Assembly (NCBI RefSeq): GCF_024449025.1 | Contig: NZ_JAHLKM010000001.1 | Location: forward strand, 124,001 to 188,000 | Source: Natronomonas aquatica | GTDB lineage: Archaea > Halobacteriota > Halobacteria > Halobacteriales > Haloarculaceae | Length of the DNA stretch: 64,000 bases | Reading direction: 5' to 3' | Shown here: one piece after another, positions 53,353 through 62,189 of the stretch | Layout: each line of letters starts with the position of its first letter | Position numbering within the stretch: position 1 is the stretch's first letter | The notes under the pieces: model-generated | Told to the model about the DNA's origin: nothing | Seen by the model: the letters and a program-made list of their open reading frames with translations, nothing else | Database searches by the model: none | Translations under genes and position numbers: made by a program

Positions 53353-53446
53353 ACCGGCCGTCGGGGACGGCCGTTTGTGTACCCGTCGGTACGGAGCGTG
53401 AAAACAAGGTGAAAGTGTCGAGGGTTACGCGGTGGTTACGCGGTGG

Positions 53447-54049
53447 TTACGCCGAGGAATCGACCGCGGCGTCCTGCATGCCCTCGGTGACGTCCTCGAG
53501 CTGCTCCTGGACGGCCTCGGCCTGGGATTCGAGCTGCTCCTGCAGTTCCTCGCCGCGGGCCTCGAACTCCGTGCGGAGTTCCTCGAGCCCCTCTTCGAGG
53601 TCCTCGAGGGCCTCGACGGTCTGGCTCTCGAGGCTCTCGTGGTTCTCGAGCAGCGTGGTGACCCCTTCCTCGAGGGCCGCGAGGAACTCATCGAGGAACT
53701 CCTCGCCGGACTCGACGCCCTCTTGGAGGTTCGCCTCGAGCTGGTCGATCGCCTCGAGCTGGCTCTCCTCGAGGGTATCGAGGCCCTCGTGCATCGTCTC
53801 GCGGACGTCCTCGAGACCGCTCCCGGCGGGGACGGCGGATTCGACGGCTTCGAAGTACGACTCGACGCCGGTCCGGACGAGGTCGGTGCTCCGCTTGGAG
53901 ACGTCGCGTACCGGGCCGAAACTGTCGATGAACGTTTCGCCGACGTTCTGCTGCATCTGGAGGCTGTTCTCGATCGCTTCGTGCGTGCCCTCGATCGCGT
54001 TGCGCTGGAACTCGAACGCCATCGTGACAGGCGAGGTGTATTCGCTCAT
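53447..54049 (-). CDS. Coiled-coil, phasin/apolipoprotein-like protein
   Basis: A 200-residue, almost wholly alpha-helical acidic protein. An N-terminal 80 residues (SPVTMAFEFQRNAIEGTHEA, then MQQNVGETFIDSFGPV) resemble phasin-type surface helices. From 95 onward it is a long Glu/Leu-rich coiled coil with heptads (LEDLEEGLEELRTEFEARG). A TATA ATTTATATAC on the minus strand (about 54073-54082) is 25-30 bp before the ATG, a strong promoter. It may coat lipid or PHA granules or act as a scaffold; a phasin role is inference. Confidence 0.75.
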   Translation of the reverse strand: MSEYTSPVTMAFEFQRNAIEGTHEAIENSLQMQQNVGETFIDSFGPVRDVSKRSTDLVRTGVESYFEAVESAVPAGSGLEDVRETMHEGLDTLEESQLEAIDQLEANLQEGVESGEEFLDEFLAALEEGVTTLLENHESLESQTVEALEDLEEGLEELRTEFEARGEELQEQLESQAEAVQEQLEDVTEGMQDAAVDSSA

Positions 54050-54396
54050 TGTAACTGTAGGGAGGGGCCGCATGTATATAAATTCGTCGTTCAATACCAT
54101 CTGATACCATCAAAATACAGAAGCTACCTAGTAAGAGCATATAAACGGCGAGGAGAACCATCAGCCGGGGGCGGCTGTCGATGCTGTCGGCTGTAATTTC
54201 GTGAAGCTATTCCGCGGGGTAGGAATCCCCCCGGAATCGCTATCGCCGACAGTATGACCGCATACGGCCGCCCGATTCTCTACTAAATTGTGCTTGCGTG
54301 CGAGCACGTACACGAATGTTCGGACAGGAGGCGCGATCGAAAGAGCCCCCACAGGGCCGTATCGATACCCCCTGTTTTAACAGTCCGACCGTGGTC
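54050..54396. other. 347-bp divergent intergenic region with nested hairpin
   Basis: No gene is recognised. The region has the TATA of the coiled-coil gene at its left. At 54181-54191/54245-54255 there is an 11-bp inverted repeat (one G-T pair) that encloses a second stem at 54209-54219/54227-54237 (ATTCCGCGGGG with CCCCCCGGAAT, one mismatch). CTGTTTTAACAG at 54372-54383, an inverted repeat, lies where the TATA of the APH gene would be. Confidence 0.6.
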
Positions 54397-55425
54397 ATGG
54401 CTGACATGTCGTTTACCCTATCGCCGGACACCGCCGCGGCGTATCTCGCCGGACGCGGGGAGATAGCCGACCCGTCCGCCGTCGTCGAGGCCGCCGAACT
54501 GGGCGGCGGCGTCTCGAACCGCGTCGTGATGGTCCGAACAGGGGAGGACTGTCTCGTGCTCAAACAGCCGCGCCCGAACCTGGACGTCGAGGCCGACTGG
54601 CCCGCCGACGTCGACCGGGTCCACAACGAGGCGGCCGCCACCCGTACCTACGAGGCGCTTTTGGCGCCGACGGAGCTACCGGCGACGGTGCCGGGCGTCC
54701 GCTTCGAGGACGACGAAGACGACGTCGTCGGGTTCGAGTGTGCGCCCGACGACGCCCGGATGTGGAAGGCCGACCTCCTCGGGGGGAGCGTCGACGTCCG
54801 CGTCGCCGAGGCGGTCGGGGACGTACTGGGAACGGTCCACGAGGGGGCGGCCGACGAGCCGGAGCGGTTGGCCCCCTTCGAGAGCAAACTCCCCTTCGAT
54901 CAGCTCCGGATCGACCCCTACCACCGGACGGTCGCCCGCCGACACCCGGACGTCGCCGGGGCGGTCGAGGCGGCGACCGAACGGCTGCTCGATTCGAAAC
55001 GGACGCTCGTCCACGGCGATTACAGCCCGAAGAACGTCCTCGTCGAGGACGACGACACGTTCCGGGTCTGGATCCTCGATTTCGAGGTCGCCCACCGCGG
55101 CGATCCGACCTTCGATACGGCGTTCATGCTCAATCACCTCTTTATCAAGTCGGTCTACAACGCCGACCGGGGCGCCGAGTACCGCGAGGCGGCCAGAGCG
55201 TTCTTCGACGCCTACGATGGGCGTGTCACCTGGGATATCGAGGCCGAGACCGTCGAGGAACTGGGCGTGCTCATGCTTGCCCGGGTCGACGGCAAGTCGC
55301 CGGTCGAGTACGTCGAGCGGACGGAGACCAAAGAGACCCTGCGTCGGATCGCAAAGCGGACGCTGACCGACCCGATCCGGGATCTGGACGCCTTCGAGCG
55401 GCTCGTCCGGACAGAGACGGCCTGA
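54397..55425 (+). CDS. Aminoglycoside-phosphotransferase-family small-molecule kinase
   Basis: A 342-residue APH/choline-kinase-fold protein. The ATP Lys is in CLVLKQPRP, the catalytic loop is LVHGDYSPKNVLVE (HGDxxxxN) and the metal Asp is in ILDFEVAHRGDPTFD. The fold also covers methylthioribose kinase, fructosamine kinase and homoserine kinase II, so the substrate is probably a metabolite rather than a drug. ATG 54397 or 54406 are both near 26 bp from the TTTTAA element. It points at the sugar-acid genes downstream. Confidence 0.83.
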   Translation: MADMSFTLSPDTAAAYLAGRGEIADPSAVVEAAELGGGVSNRVVMVRTGEDCLVLKQPRPNLDVEADWPADVDRVHNEAAATRTYEALLAPTELPATVPGVRFEDDEDDVVGFECAPDDARMWKADLLGGSVDVRVAEAVGDVLGTVHEGAADEPERLAPFESKLPFDQLRIDPYHRTVARRHPDVAGAVEAATERLLDSKRTLVHGDYSPKNVLVEDDDTFRVWILDFEVAHRGDPTFDTAFMLNHLFIKSVYNADRGAEYREAARAFFDAYDGRVTWDIEAETVEELGVLMLARVDGKSPVEYVERTETKETLRRIAKRTLTDPIRDLDAFERLVRTETA

Positions 55426-55558
55426 GAGCCGCCACGCCGATCCGGACGGGACAGACCGGCACCGACGGCGGGACACCCGACTCGACCCGACTCGACCACC
55501 GGAGTAACGGATCGGCGTCCGAAGTAACGTTTATCTGTGCGAGCGGCGATCGAAAGGT

Positions 55559-56422
55559 GTGCGATATTACCGAACTGCGGCGCCCGACAGCCGCCTGATA
55601 GCCCGTGTCGACGATCAGGGATACGATCTGACCGCTGCCCGACCCGACGTCGAGTCGTTCACCGATCTGGCCGCGGCCGCGAGCATCTCGGGGGGGTCGG
55701 TGACGGAGCTCACCGAACGATTGCTAAACGAGGCGGAACCGGTCGATATGGCGACAGTCGAGGCGAATCCCGCCCGCCCGCTCGTCCCGGAGGAGGTGTG
55801 GGCGGCGGGCGTCACCTACCAGATCAGCGAGGAAGCCCGCGAGGAGGAAAGCGGGAAACCGGAGGTCTATCTGGACGTCTACGACGCCGATCGGCCCGAG
55901 GTGTTCTTCAAAGCGACGCCGAGCCGGACGGTCGGTCCCGACGACGCGATCGGCGTCCGGGCGGACTCGGCGTGGGACGTCCCGGAGCCGGAACTGGGGA
56001 TCGTCCTCCACCACGGGGAGGTCGTCGGCTACACCATCGGCAACGACGTCAGCAGCCGGACGATCGAGGGCGAGAACCCCCTCTATCTCCCCCAGGCGAA
56101 GGTCTACGACCGGTCGTGTTCGATCGGCCCGTGTGTCCTCGCGGCCGAGGGGGTCGATCCCCTCGACCGGACGATCTCTATGCGGATCGAACGCGACGGG
56201 GAGACGATGTACGACGAGTCCGCCTCGACGTCCGATCTGGTACGGACGCCCGAGGAACTGGTCGAGTACTGCACCCGCCACGACGCGGTCCCCGAATCGA
56301 TGGTGCTTCTCACCGGAACCTCGCTCGTGCCGGAGTCGGACTTCACGCTCAGTCCGGGCGACACCGTCGAGATAACGATCGACGGGATCGGAACGCTGCG
56401 AAACGACGTTACCGAGGTCTGA
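55559..56422 (+). CDS. xacE: 2-keto-3-deoxypentonate dehydratase (FAH family, KdaD/XacE type)
   Basis: A 287-residue fumarylacetoacetase-family protein matching 2-dehydro-3-deoxy-arabinonate/xylonate dehydratases block by block: PEEVWAAGVTY, FFKATPSRTVG, VPEPELGIVL with metal Glu residues, and ENPLYLPQAKVYDRSCSIG. It converts 2-keto-3-deoxypentonate to alpha-ketoglutarate semialdehyde. The GTG at 55559 is supported by a TTTAT element about 28 bp upstream. The matching semialdehyde dehydrogenase follows, after a relic, on the same strand. The other genes of the pentose pathway are not all in the window. Confidence 0.86.
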   Translation: MRYYRTAAPDSRLIARVDDQGYDLTAARPDVESFTDLAAAASISGGSVTELTERLLNEAEPVDMATVEANPARPLVPEEVWAAGVTYQISEEAREEESGKPEVYLDVYDADRPEVFFKATPSRTVGPDDAIGVRADSAWDVPEPELGIVLHHGEVVGYTIGNDVSSRTIEGENPLYLPQAKVYDRSCSIGPCVLAAEGVDPLDRTISMRIERDGETMYDESASTSDLVRTPEELVEYCTRHDAVPESMVLLTGTSLVPESDFTLSPGDTVEITIDGIGTLRNDVTEV

Positions 56423-56450
56423 AACGAGTTTTTCCGAGTTCAGGGCCGCT

Positions 56451-56630
56451 TCAGCGCGCCGCCCCCGTCGAAGAGATTGTGGCCGTCTTTCGGTTCGACG
56501 GGTCCTCGCCGATGGGGTAGTGTTTGTGCGTCCCGCCGATCCCGGATATCCCTCCGTCGGTCTCTACGCCGAAAAAACCGGCTCCGCCGGTCGGCGTCGA
56601 CGACGAAGTCTCGACATCCGTGACTTCCAT
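56451..56630 (-). pseudogene. Possible relic of a mandelate racemase/muconate-lactonizing-type N-terminus
   Basis: On the minus strand an ATG at 56630 opens 59 codons reading MEVTDVETSSSTPTGG and GFFGVETDGGISGIGG. This resembles the start of enolase-superfamily sugar-acid dehydratases (I-T-D-V-E-T ... V-E-T-D-D-G-I-T-G-W-G). It ends at a stop after unrelated-looking residues, with no barrel domain. It sits between xacE and xacF, whose pathway uses such a dehydratase (XacD). The similarity is short, so this is a tentative call. Confidence 0.35.
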
Positions 56631-56759
56631 AGCGGCTACCCGATCTATCGGCAAAGAACAGTACAGTCGCGACCCGACGCGAAAGCGGCGGGGAACGGCC
56701 ATCCAGGGGACGGTCCGTCAACGTCGGATATTAGTACGACGGAACGGAATTACTGTACG

Positions 56760-58208
56760 ATGAGCGCTGACTACCGAAACTACATCGACGGCGAGTGGGT
56801 CGAAAGCGAAAGCGACGAAACGATCGAGGTCAGAAACCCCGCCGACACGACCGAGGTCGTCGGGACCTATCAGCGATCGACCGAGGCCGACACCGAACGG
56901 GCGATCGAGGCCGCCAACGACGCCGCCGAGGGATGGGCGAAGACGCCGGGGCCGGAGCGGGGCCGGATACTCAGAGAGACCGCCGGGATCCTCGAGAGCC
57001 GCAAGGAGGAACTCGTCGAGACGCTCGTCCGCGAGGAGGGCAAGACCCGATCGGAGGCCGGGGAGGTCGGCCGGTCCATCGATCTGTTCTACTATTACGC
57101 CGAGAAGGCCAGGGACATCGGCGGCCCGAACAAACAGTCCAGCGGCGAGAAGACGGAGCTTTCGGTACGCAAGGAACCGCTCGGCGTCGCCGGGCTGATC
57201 ACGCCCTGGAACTACCCCAGCGCGATCCCGGCCTGGAAGATCGCTCCGGCGCTGGCGACCGGGAACACGGTCGCGCTCAAGCCGGCCTCGGCGGCACCGG
57301 GACCGGCCCGACAACTGGTCGAGGCGCTCGATGAGGCCGGGGTTCCGGACGGCGTCGTCAACCTCGTCACCGGCCCCGGGAGCGAGGTCGGGAACACGAT
57401 CAGTTCTCACCCCGCGGTTGACGTGGTCTCTTTCACCGGGAGTTCGGCGGTCGGCGAGCGCGTCTACGAGACCGCGTCGGGCGATCAAAAGCGCGTCCAG
57501 TGTGAGATGGGCGGGAAGAACCCGACGATCGTCATGCCCAGCGCCGACCTGGATCAGGCGACGGAGATCGTCGCGGGCGGGGCCTTCGGCGTCACCGGCC
57601 AGGCGTGTACGGCCTGCTCCCGTGCCATCGTCCACGAGGACGTCTCCGAGCAGTTCCTCGACCAGATCGTGGCGCACGCCGAGTCGATCGAGATCGGGCC
57701 GGGGCTCGAGGATCCGGACATGGGCCCCCACATCAGCGAGTCGGAGCTGGATGGGACCCTCGAGTACATCGACATCGCCAACGGGGAGGGCGCGACTCTC
57801 GAGACGGGCGGTGGCCGTCCAGAGGGATCGACCTACGAGAACGGCTACTTCGTCGAGCCGACGGTGTTCTCCGACGTCGACCCCGAAGACCGGATCGCCC
57901 AGGAGGAAGTGTTCGGCCCCGTGCTGTCGGTTATCGAGGTCGGCGGCTTCGAGGAGGCCCTCGAGGTGGCCAACGGCGTCGAGTACGGCCTCTCTTCGAG
58001 CATCGTGACCCAGGACCTCGACGAGGCCCACCGGTTCGTCGACGAGACCGAATCCGGCGTCGCGAAGGTCAACGACAAGACAACCGGCGTCGAACTCCAC
58101 GTCCCCTTCGGCGGCTACAAGCGATCTTCGACGAACACCTACCGCGAGCAGGGCGACGCCGGGATCGACTTCTACACCGCCGAGAAGACCGTCTATCTGA
58201 ACTACTGA
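56760..58208 (+). CDS. xacF: Alpha-ketoglutarate semialdehyde dehydrogenase (ALDH superfamily)
   Basis: A 482-residue ALDH. The catalytic Cys283 is in GQACTACSR, Glu249 in EMGGKNPTIV, the cofactor segments are TPWNYPSAIPAWKIAP and FTGSSAVGERV, and the C-terminal oligomer segment is VPFGGYKRSS. With the ketodeoxypentonate dehydratase 338 bp upstream, the most likely substrate is alpha-ketoglutarate semialdehyde, giving 2-oxoglutarate. A GGATATTAG element at about 56726-56734 is near 27 bp upstream of the ATG. Confidence 0.85.
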   Translation: MSADYRNYIDGEWVESESDETIEVRNPADTTEVVGTYQRSTEADTERAIEAANDAAEGWAKTPGPERGRILRETAGILESRKEELVETLVREEGKTRSEAGEVGRSIDLFYYYAEKARDIGGPNKQSSGEKTELSVRKEPLGVAGLITPWNYPSAIPAWKIAPALATGNTVALKPASAAPGPARQLVEALDEAGVPDGVVNLVTGPGSEVGNTISSHPAVDVVSFTGSSAVGERVYETASGDQKRVQCEMGGKNPTIVMPSADLDQATEIVAGGAFGVTGQACTACSRAIVHEDVSEQFLDQIVAHAESIEIGPGLEDPDMGPHISESELDGTLEYIDIANGEGATLETGGGRPEGSTYENGYFVEPTVFSDVDPEDRIAQEEVFGPVLSVIEVGGFEEALEVANGVEYGLSSSIVTQDLDEAHRFVDETESGVAKVNDKTTGVELHVPFGGYKRSSTNTYREQGDAGIDFYTAEKTVYLNY

Positions 58209-58271
58209 CTGTCGACGACGGGTCTTCGGGTGGGGTTTCGAAGCGGCCTAAAAACCACACCAACTCATAAG

Positions 58272-58329
58272 ACACCACCCCGAATGCGGGACCATGACGA
58301 TACCGCTACGGCAATGAGTGGGGTGGTGT
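58272..58329 (+). promoter_or_regulatory. 10-bp inverted repeat in the leader of the phosphate transporter gene
   Basis: ACACCACCCC at 58272-58281 and GGGGTGGTGT at 58320-58329 are perfect complements, separated by 38 nt and extendable by one G-T pair. A CTAAAAACC TATA-like element lies at about 58248-58256, so the hairpin would fall at the start of a roughly 115-nt 5' leader. It could also be a terminator of the ALDH gene. Confidence 0.45.
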
Positions 58330-58390
58330 GCTCCATCACCGCCGTCGGCTCGGTCCCCGGACCTGACGACATCGATCCCCGGACGCGGGT

Positions 58391-59608
58391 ATGGAGGGTC
58401 CGGCAGTGACTTTTGCGTTCTGGATTCTCGTCCTCTTTGCGACGCTCGCTGGCCTGTTCATGGCCTGGGCACTCGGTGCGAACAGCAACTCGCCACCGTT
58501 TGCCCCTGCGATCGGTGCGAACGCGATCTCGACGATGCGTGCGGCGTTTCTTATCGGGATTTTCGCGGCAGCGGGGGCACTGACCCAGGGAGGCGCAATC
58601 TCGGAAACGGTCGGGGCGGACCTGATCGGCGGGGTCACGATCACGCCGCTTGCGGCGAGTACCGGGCTGCTCGTGGCGGCGTCGTTTATGATCTTCGGCG
58701 TCTACACGGGCTATCCGGTTCCTGCGGCCTTTGCGACGACCGGCGCGATGGTCGGTGTCGGGCTCTCGCTCGGCGGCGATCCAGCGTTCGGAACCTACCG
58801 GCGTATCGGGACGTTCTGGTTACTCGTCCCGCCGGTATCCGGCGGACTCGCCTTCCTTACTGCGACACTTCTCAGACGCGATGAGGTGCCCGAGACGGTC
58901 GGTGTCCCGTTGCTCGCAGCGGTCGTCGGGGGCATTCTCGCGAACATCCGTCTCGGGGTGATCCCACACCCGGATCGCGCCCAGGGATCGTTTGCCGAAG
59001 CCATCGCGATAGCTGTTGGCCGCCCGACGGTTGCCGGGGTCGACGTTGTCGCCGTGATCGTTACACTGCTTGTCGCCGGAGCCGGCTTCACCTATATCCG
59101 CCGTAAGACACAGGCGTCCGTCGAGCAGGGGATCCGAACCTTCCTGCTCGTCCTCGGGAGTGTCGTCGCCTTCTCCAGCGGCGGAAGCCAGGTCGGGCTT
59201 GCGACTGGACCGCTGGAGAACCTCTATGGGGTCGAACTCGGATTGCCGGGGATCGTCCTGCTGGCTCTCGGCGCGACGGGGATTCTCGCCGGTGCGTGGA
59301 TGGGCGCACCGCGTCTCCTGCAGGCGACGTCCCGGGAGTACGCACAACTCGGTGTCCGGCGGTCGGTTGCGGCACTCGTCCCTGGGTTTATTATCGCACA
59401 GATCGCGATCGCGCTCGGTATCCCGATCTCGTTCAACAACATCATCATCTCCGGCGTGATCGGCAGCGGACTCGCGGCGGGGTCGGCTGGGGTCTCCCGA
59501 CGGAAGATCGGCGTAACCCTCGCCTTCTGGTTGATCACGCTCTCGACGTCGATCGCCATCGGTTTCGGGCTCTATCGGGCCTTCTCGGCACTTCCCGGGA
59601 TTCGGTGA
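58391..59608 (+). CDS. Inorganic phosphate transporter, PiT family
   Basis: A 405-residue PiT-type permease with about eleven helices. The two PiT signatures are present: GANSNSPPFAPAIGANAIS near residue 30 and the second half starting FSSGGSQVGLATGP near 255. It takes up phosphate using the Na+ or H+ gradient. The N-terminus begins within the first helix, and ATG 58391 gives a typical start. A UspA protein lies convergent downstream. Confidence 0.9.
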   Translation: MEGPAVTFAFWILVLFATLAGLFMAWALGANSNSPPFAPAIGANAISTMRAAFLIGIFAAAGALTQGGAISETVGADLIGGVTITPLAASTGLLVAASFMIFGVYTGYPVPAAFATTGAMVGVGLSLGGDPAFGTYRRIGTFWLLVPPVSGGLAFLTATLLRRDEVPETVGVPLLAAVVGGILANIRLGVIPHPDRAQGSFAEAIAIAVGRPTVAGVDVVAVIVTLLVAGAGFTYIRRKTQASVEQGIRTFLLVLGSVVAFSSGGSQVGLATGPLENLYGVELGLPGIVLLALGATGILAGAWMGAPRLLQATSREYAQLGVRRSVAALVPGFIIAQIAIALGIPISFNNIIISGVIGSGLAAGSAGVSRRKIGVTLAFWLITLSTSIAIGFGLYRAFSALPGIR

Positions 59609-59649
59609 AAGCCGGATCCGGGGTACGCGTGTAACGGCTACGGTGACTG

Positions 59650-60081
59650 TCACCGGACAACCGTGACGGTTACCGGTGTTTCACCGACGACGGCGGTCGC
59701 AACGGTACCGAGCAGCCGTCGTGCGATCCGTCCCCCCTCGCTGCCGTGGCCGCCCATCACGACATGGTCGATATCGTGTGCATCGACGTATGCGAGGATC
59801 GCCTCGGCCGGATCGCCGATTTCGACGGCCGTCTCGATGTCCCGGGCTACCGTCTCGGTCCGGTTGCTGGCCCGTTCGATCAGTTCCTCGCTCTGTTTCC
59901 GTGCAGTCTCGAGCCGTGTATCGTCGACGTCCAGAACGCCCCCTTCGCTCAGCGGGGAATCCAGCGGTGTGATAACGTTCAGAACCGTCAGCTTGCAGTC
60001 GAATACCGCGAGTGCGTGCTCGAAGGCCTCCTGAGCCAGCGGCGATCCGTCCATCGGCACGAGAACGTGTGACGGCTGCAT
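59650..60081 (-). CDS. Universal stress protein (UspA family)
   Basis: A 143-residue single Usp domain. It begins SHVLVPMDGSPLAQEAFEHA and ends with the ATP-binding motif G-x2-G-x9-G-(S/T) as MGGHGSEGGRIARRLLGTVAT (two blocks), with TPVTVTVVR after it. The ATG at 60081 gives the normal Usp start. Usp proteins often pair with membrane transporters in haloarchaea; here it is convergent with the PiT gene, 42 bp from its stop. Confidence 0.92.
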   Translation of the reverse strand: MQPSHVLVPMDGSPLAQEAFEHALAVFDCKLTVLNVITPLDSPLSEGGVLDVDDTRLETARKQSEELIERASNRTETVARDIETAVEIGDPAEAILAYVDAHDIDHVVMGGHGSEGGRIARRLLGTVATAVVGETPVTVTVVR

Positions 60082-60224
60082 GCGGGAAATCGACGGGGAA
60101 TGCGTATATATCTTCCAGCCGACCGGGAGGCGATTCGAGAAACACGGTTTCGGCCCGGACGGACGGTGCATACGCGCCGTCTATCACGCACGCGGGCCGT
60201 CGGTAATCAGGGTGCCGTCGGTCC

Positions 60225-60956
60225 TCAGGGCGCGCGGACGTCGTGTTCGAGGGTGCCCACGCCCTCGACCTCGACCTCGACGGTGTCGCCGTCCGAGAGG
60301 GGACCGACCCCCGCCGGCGTCCCCGTCGAGATGATATCGCCGGGTTCCAGCGTCATGTACCGGGTGATCTCCTCGATCAGCTCCGGCACCGAGAAGATGA
60401 AGTCCTCGCGGGAGGAGGACTGTTTGGTCTCGCCGTTGAGACGCAGCGAGACCGAGGCGTCCGCCGGGACCTCATCGGGCGTCGCGATCACCGGACCGAC
60501 GGGGGCGGCCCCGTCGAAGGCTTTCCCGCGGATCCAGTTCTGTTCGACCCGCTGGTCGTCGCGGTTCGAGACGTCGTCCAGACAGGTGAACCCCTCGACG
60601 ACGTCCATCGCGTCGTCGGCGTCGACGTTCCGGCACTGTTCGCCGATCACGACGGCGATTTCGGCCTCGAACTCGACGGTCTCCTTGCCGCGGGGGAGCG
60701 TGATCGTGTCGCCGTGGCCCGCGACGGCGTTCGGCGGCTTGAGGAACAAAAGCGGCCGGTCCGGGATCTCCATGCCCTCCTCTTCGGCGTGGTTGGCGTA
60801 GTTGAGCCCGACACAGACGATCTTCGAGGGATCGGTCGGCGGGAGGACGGTGACCTCCTCGGGGGCGTACGTTTCGGTGGAAAACACGATCTCGTCGCCG
60901 TCCCAACGTCCGGTCCGGACCGCCCCGGCCGGGTCTCGGAATCTGACTCGGTGCAT
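60225..60956 (-). CDS. Fumarylacetoacetate hydrolase (FAH)-family protein, acylpyruvase-like
   Basis: A 243-residue single-domain FAH protein of the FAHD1/acylpyruvase type. It has VGLNYANHAEE near residue 50, the metal-binding EFEAEIAVVIGE, FTCLDDVSNRD and GPVIATPDE, and TPAGVGPLSDGDTVEVEVEG at the end. Members split diketo acids such as 2,4-diketo-3-deoxy-sugar acids or oxaloacetate/acylpyruvates. It is the last gene of a leftward set with a hydroxyacid dehydrogenase and an aldolase-family gene, so a diketo-sugar-acid hydrolase role is plausible. Confidence 0.85.
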   Translation of the reverse strand: MHRVRFRDPAGAVRTGRWDGDEIVFSTETYAPEEVTVLPPTDPSKIVCVGLNYANHAEEEGMEIPDRPLLFLKPPNAVAGHGDTITLPRGKETVEFEAEIAVVIGEQCRNVDADDAMDVVEGFTCLDDVSNRDDQRVEQNWIRGKAFDGAAPVGPVIATPDEVPADASVSLRLNGETKQSSSREDFIFSVPELIEEITRYMTLEPGDIISTGTPAGVGPLSDGDTVEVEVEGVGTLEHDVRAP

Positions 60957-61061
60957 AATAGACCGGTCGCCGCGGGGGATGAAATCGTTTTCGAAGACCG
61001 GGCCTCGACCCGGGCGTCGGACGTGACCACTCGGCTCGCTCCGGAACGTCGGCGAAACGCG

Positions 61062-62111
61062 TCAGGGGCGGTAGGACGGCGAGAGGTGTTCATCCGGGAT
61101 AGACCGCCCGTATACCTCCGGATTGAGGACGTTGTCGGGGAGTTCACCCCGGTGGACGGCGAGGACGCATTCGGCCAGGATGTTGCCGATGCGGGTGAGC
61201 GAATCGATCGTGACGCCGCTTATGTGCGGCGTGAACAGACAGTCCTCCAGCTCGAAAAGCGGGTTTCCCCCGACGTCGGGCTCGTTTTCGAAGACGTCGA
61301 TCGCCGCGCCCGCGATCCAGCCCTCCCGGATCGCGCGTGCGAGCGTCTCGTCTTCGTACAGCCCGCCCCGCGTCGTGTTGATCAGGTAGGCGGATTCCTT
61401 CATCCGCCGGAACGAGTCGGCGGTCAACATCCCGCGGGTCTCGTCGGTGAGCGGGACGTGAAGCGTGACGAAATCGGACGAGGCGAGTAGCTCGTCGAGA
61501 TCGACGAGGGTTGTATCGGCCGGCAGTTCCGAGGCCTCGGCGTACGGGTCGTAGGCGAGGACGTCGAGATCGAACGGGCGGAGCTTCTCGCGGACTTCCC
61601 GGCCGATCCGGCCCATCCCGACGATCCCGACCGTTTTCCCTTTGAGTTCGACGCCGATATTGGCGAACCGGCCCTCGAAGCCCTGCTCGCGGACCAGCCG
61701 GTTGTACCGAACGAAGTTGTGCGCACAGGCGATGAGCATGCCGAGCGTGCCCTGGGCGACCGACTCCGTCGGTCCCTGTGGAGCGTGTGTCGCGACGACG
61801 CCGTGGTCGGTACAGGCCTCGAGATCGTAGTTGTCGAACCCCGAGCCGAGCCGACCGACGATCCGCAGCCGGCCGTCGTCTGGGATCGTCCCGTCGGTGA
61901 TGAGGTCGTTCTCCCCGACGATCGCCGCGTCGACCCCCCGGAGCCGTTCCTCGAGCGGCCCGGTCTCGTCGAACCGCACCGTCACCCCCGGAGCCTCGTA
62001 GAGCGGCTCCAGCCCCATCTCGAAGTCCTCGATTGGCAGTTGACGCCAGTCGTCGGTGACGACGACGGCGAACTCCTCTTCCTCCGTCGATCCGTTCGGG
62101 TCCGGAGTCAT
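61062..62111 (-). CDS. D-isomer-specific 2-hydroxyacid dehydrogenase
   Basis: A 349-residue enzyme of the D-2-hydroxyacid dehydrogenase family. The NAD-binding motif is VGIVGMGRIGREVREKL near residue 165, with the catalytic Arg in INTTRGGLYEDE, Glu in DVFENEPDVGG and His in FTPHISGVTIDSL. The substrate is unknown; candidates are hydroxypyruvate/glyoxylate or a sugar-acid derivative, in line with the neighbouring genes. The gap to the downstream FAH gene is 105 bp. Confidence 0.9.
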   Translation of the reverse strand: MTPDPNGSTEEEEFAVVVTDDWRQLPIEDFEMGLEPLYEAPGVTVRFDETGPLEERLRGVDAAIVGENDLITDGTIPDDGRLRIVGRLGSGFDNYDLEACTDHGVVATHAPQGPTESVAQGTLGMLIACAHNFVRYNRLVREQGFEGRFANIGVELKGKTVGIVGMGRIGREVREKLRPFDLDVLAYDPYAEASELPADTTLVDLDELLASSDFVTLHVPLTDETRGMLTADSFRRMKESAYLINTTRGGLYEDETLARAIREGWIAGAAIDVFENEPDVGGNPLFELEDCLFTPHISGVTIDSLTRIGNILAECVLAVHRGELPDNVLNPEVYGRSIPDEHLSPSYRP

Positions 62112-62189
62112 AGATACCCGTGTTCGGTCTCACAAATATACTTTGCTACGGGGGACCGAACCGGAGCAGCCGGCCCGAAAGCGGTGGGG

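Noticed and set aside
54161-54352. A 63-codon ORF over the nested hairpins
   Set aside because: It has no motif and no promoter at the proper distance. The paired structure explains the base pattern better, though a transposase remnant cannot be excluded.
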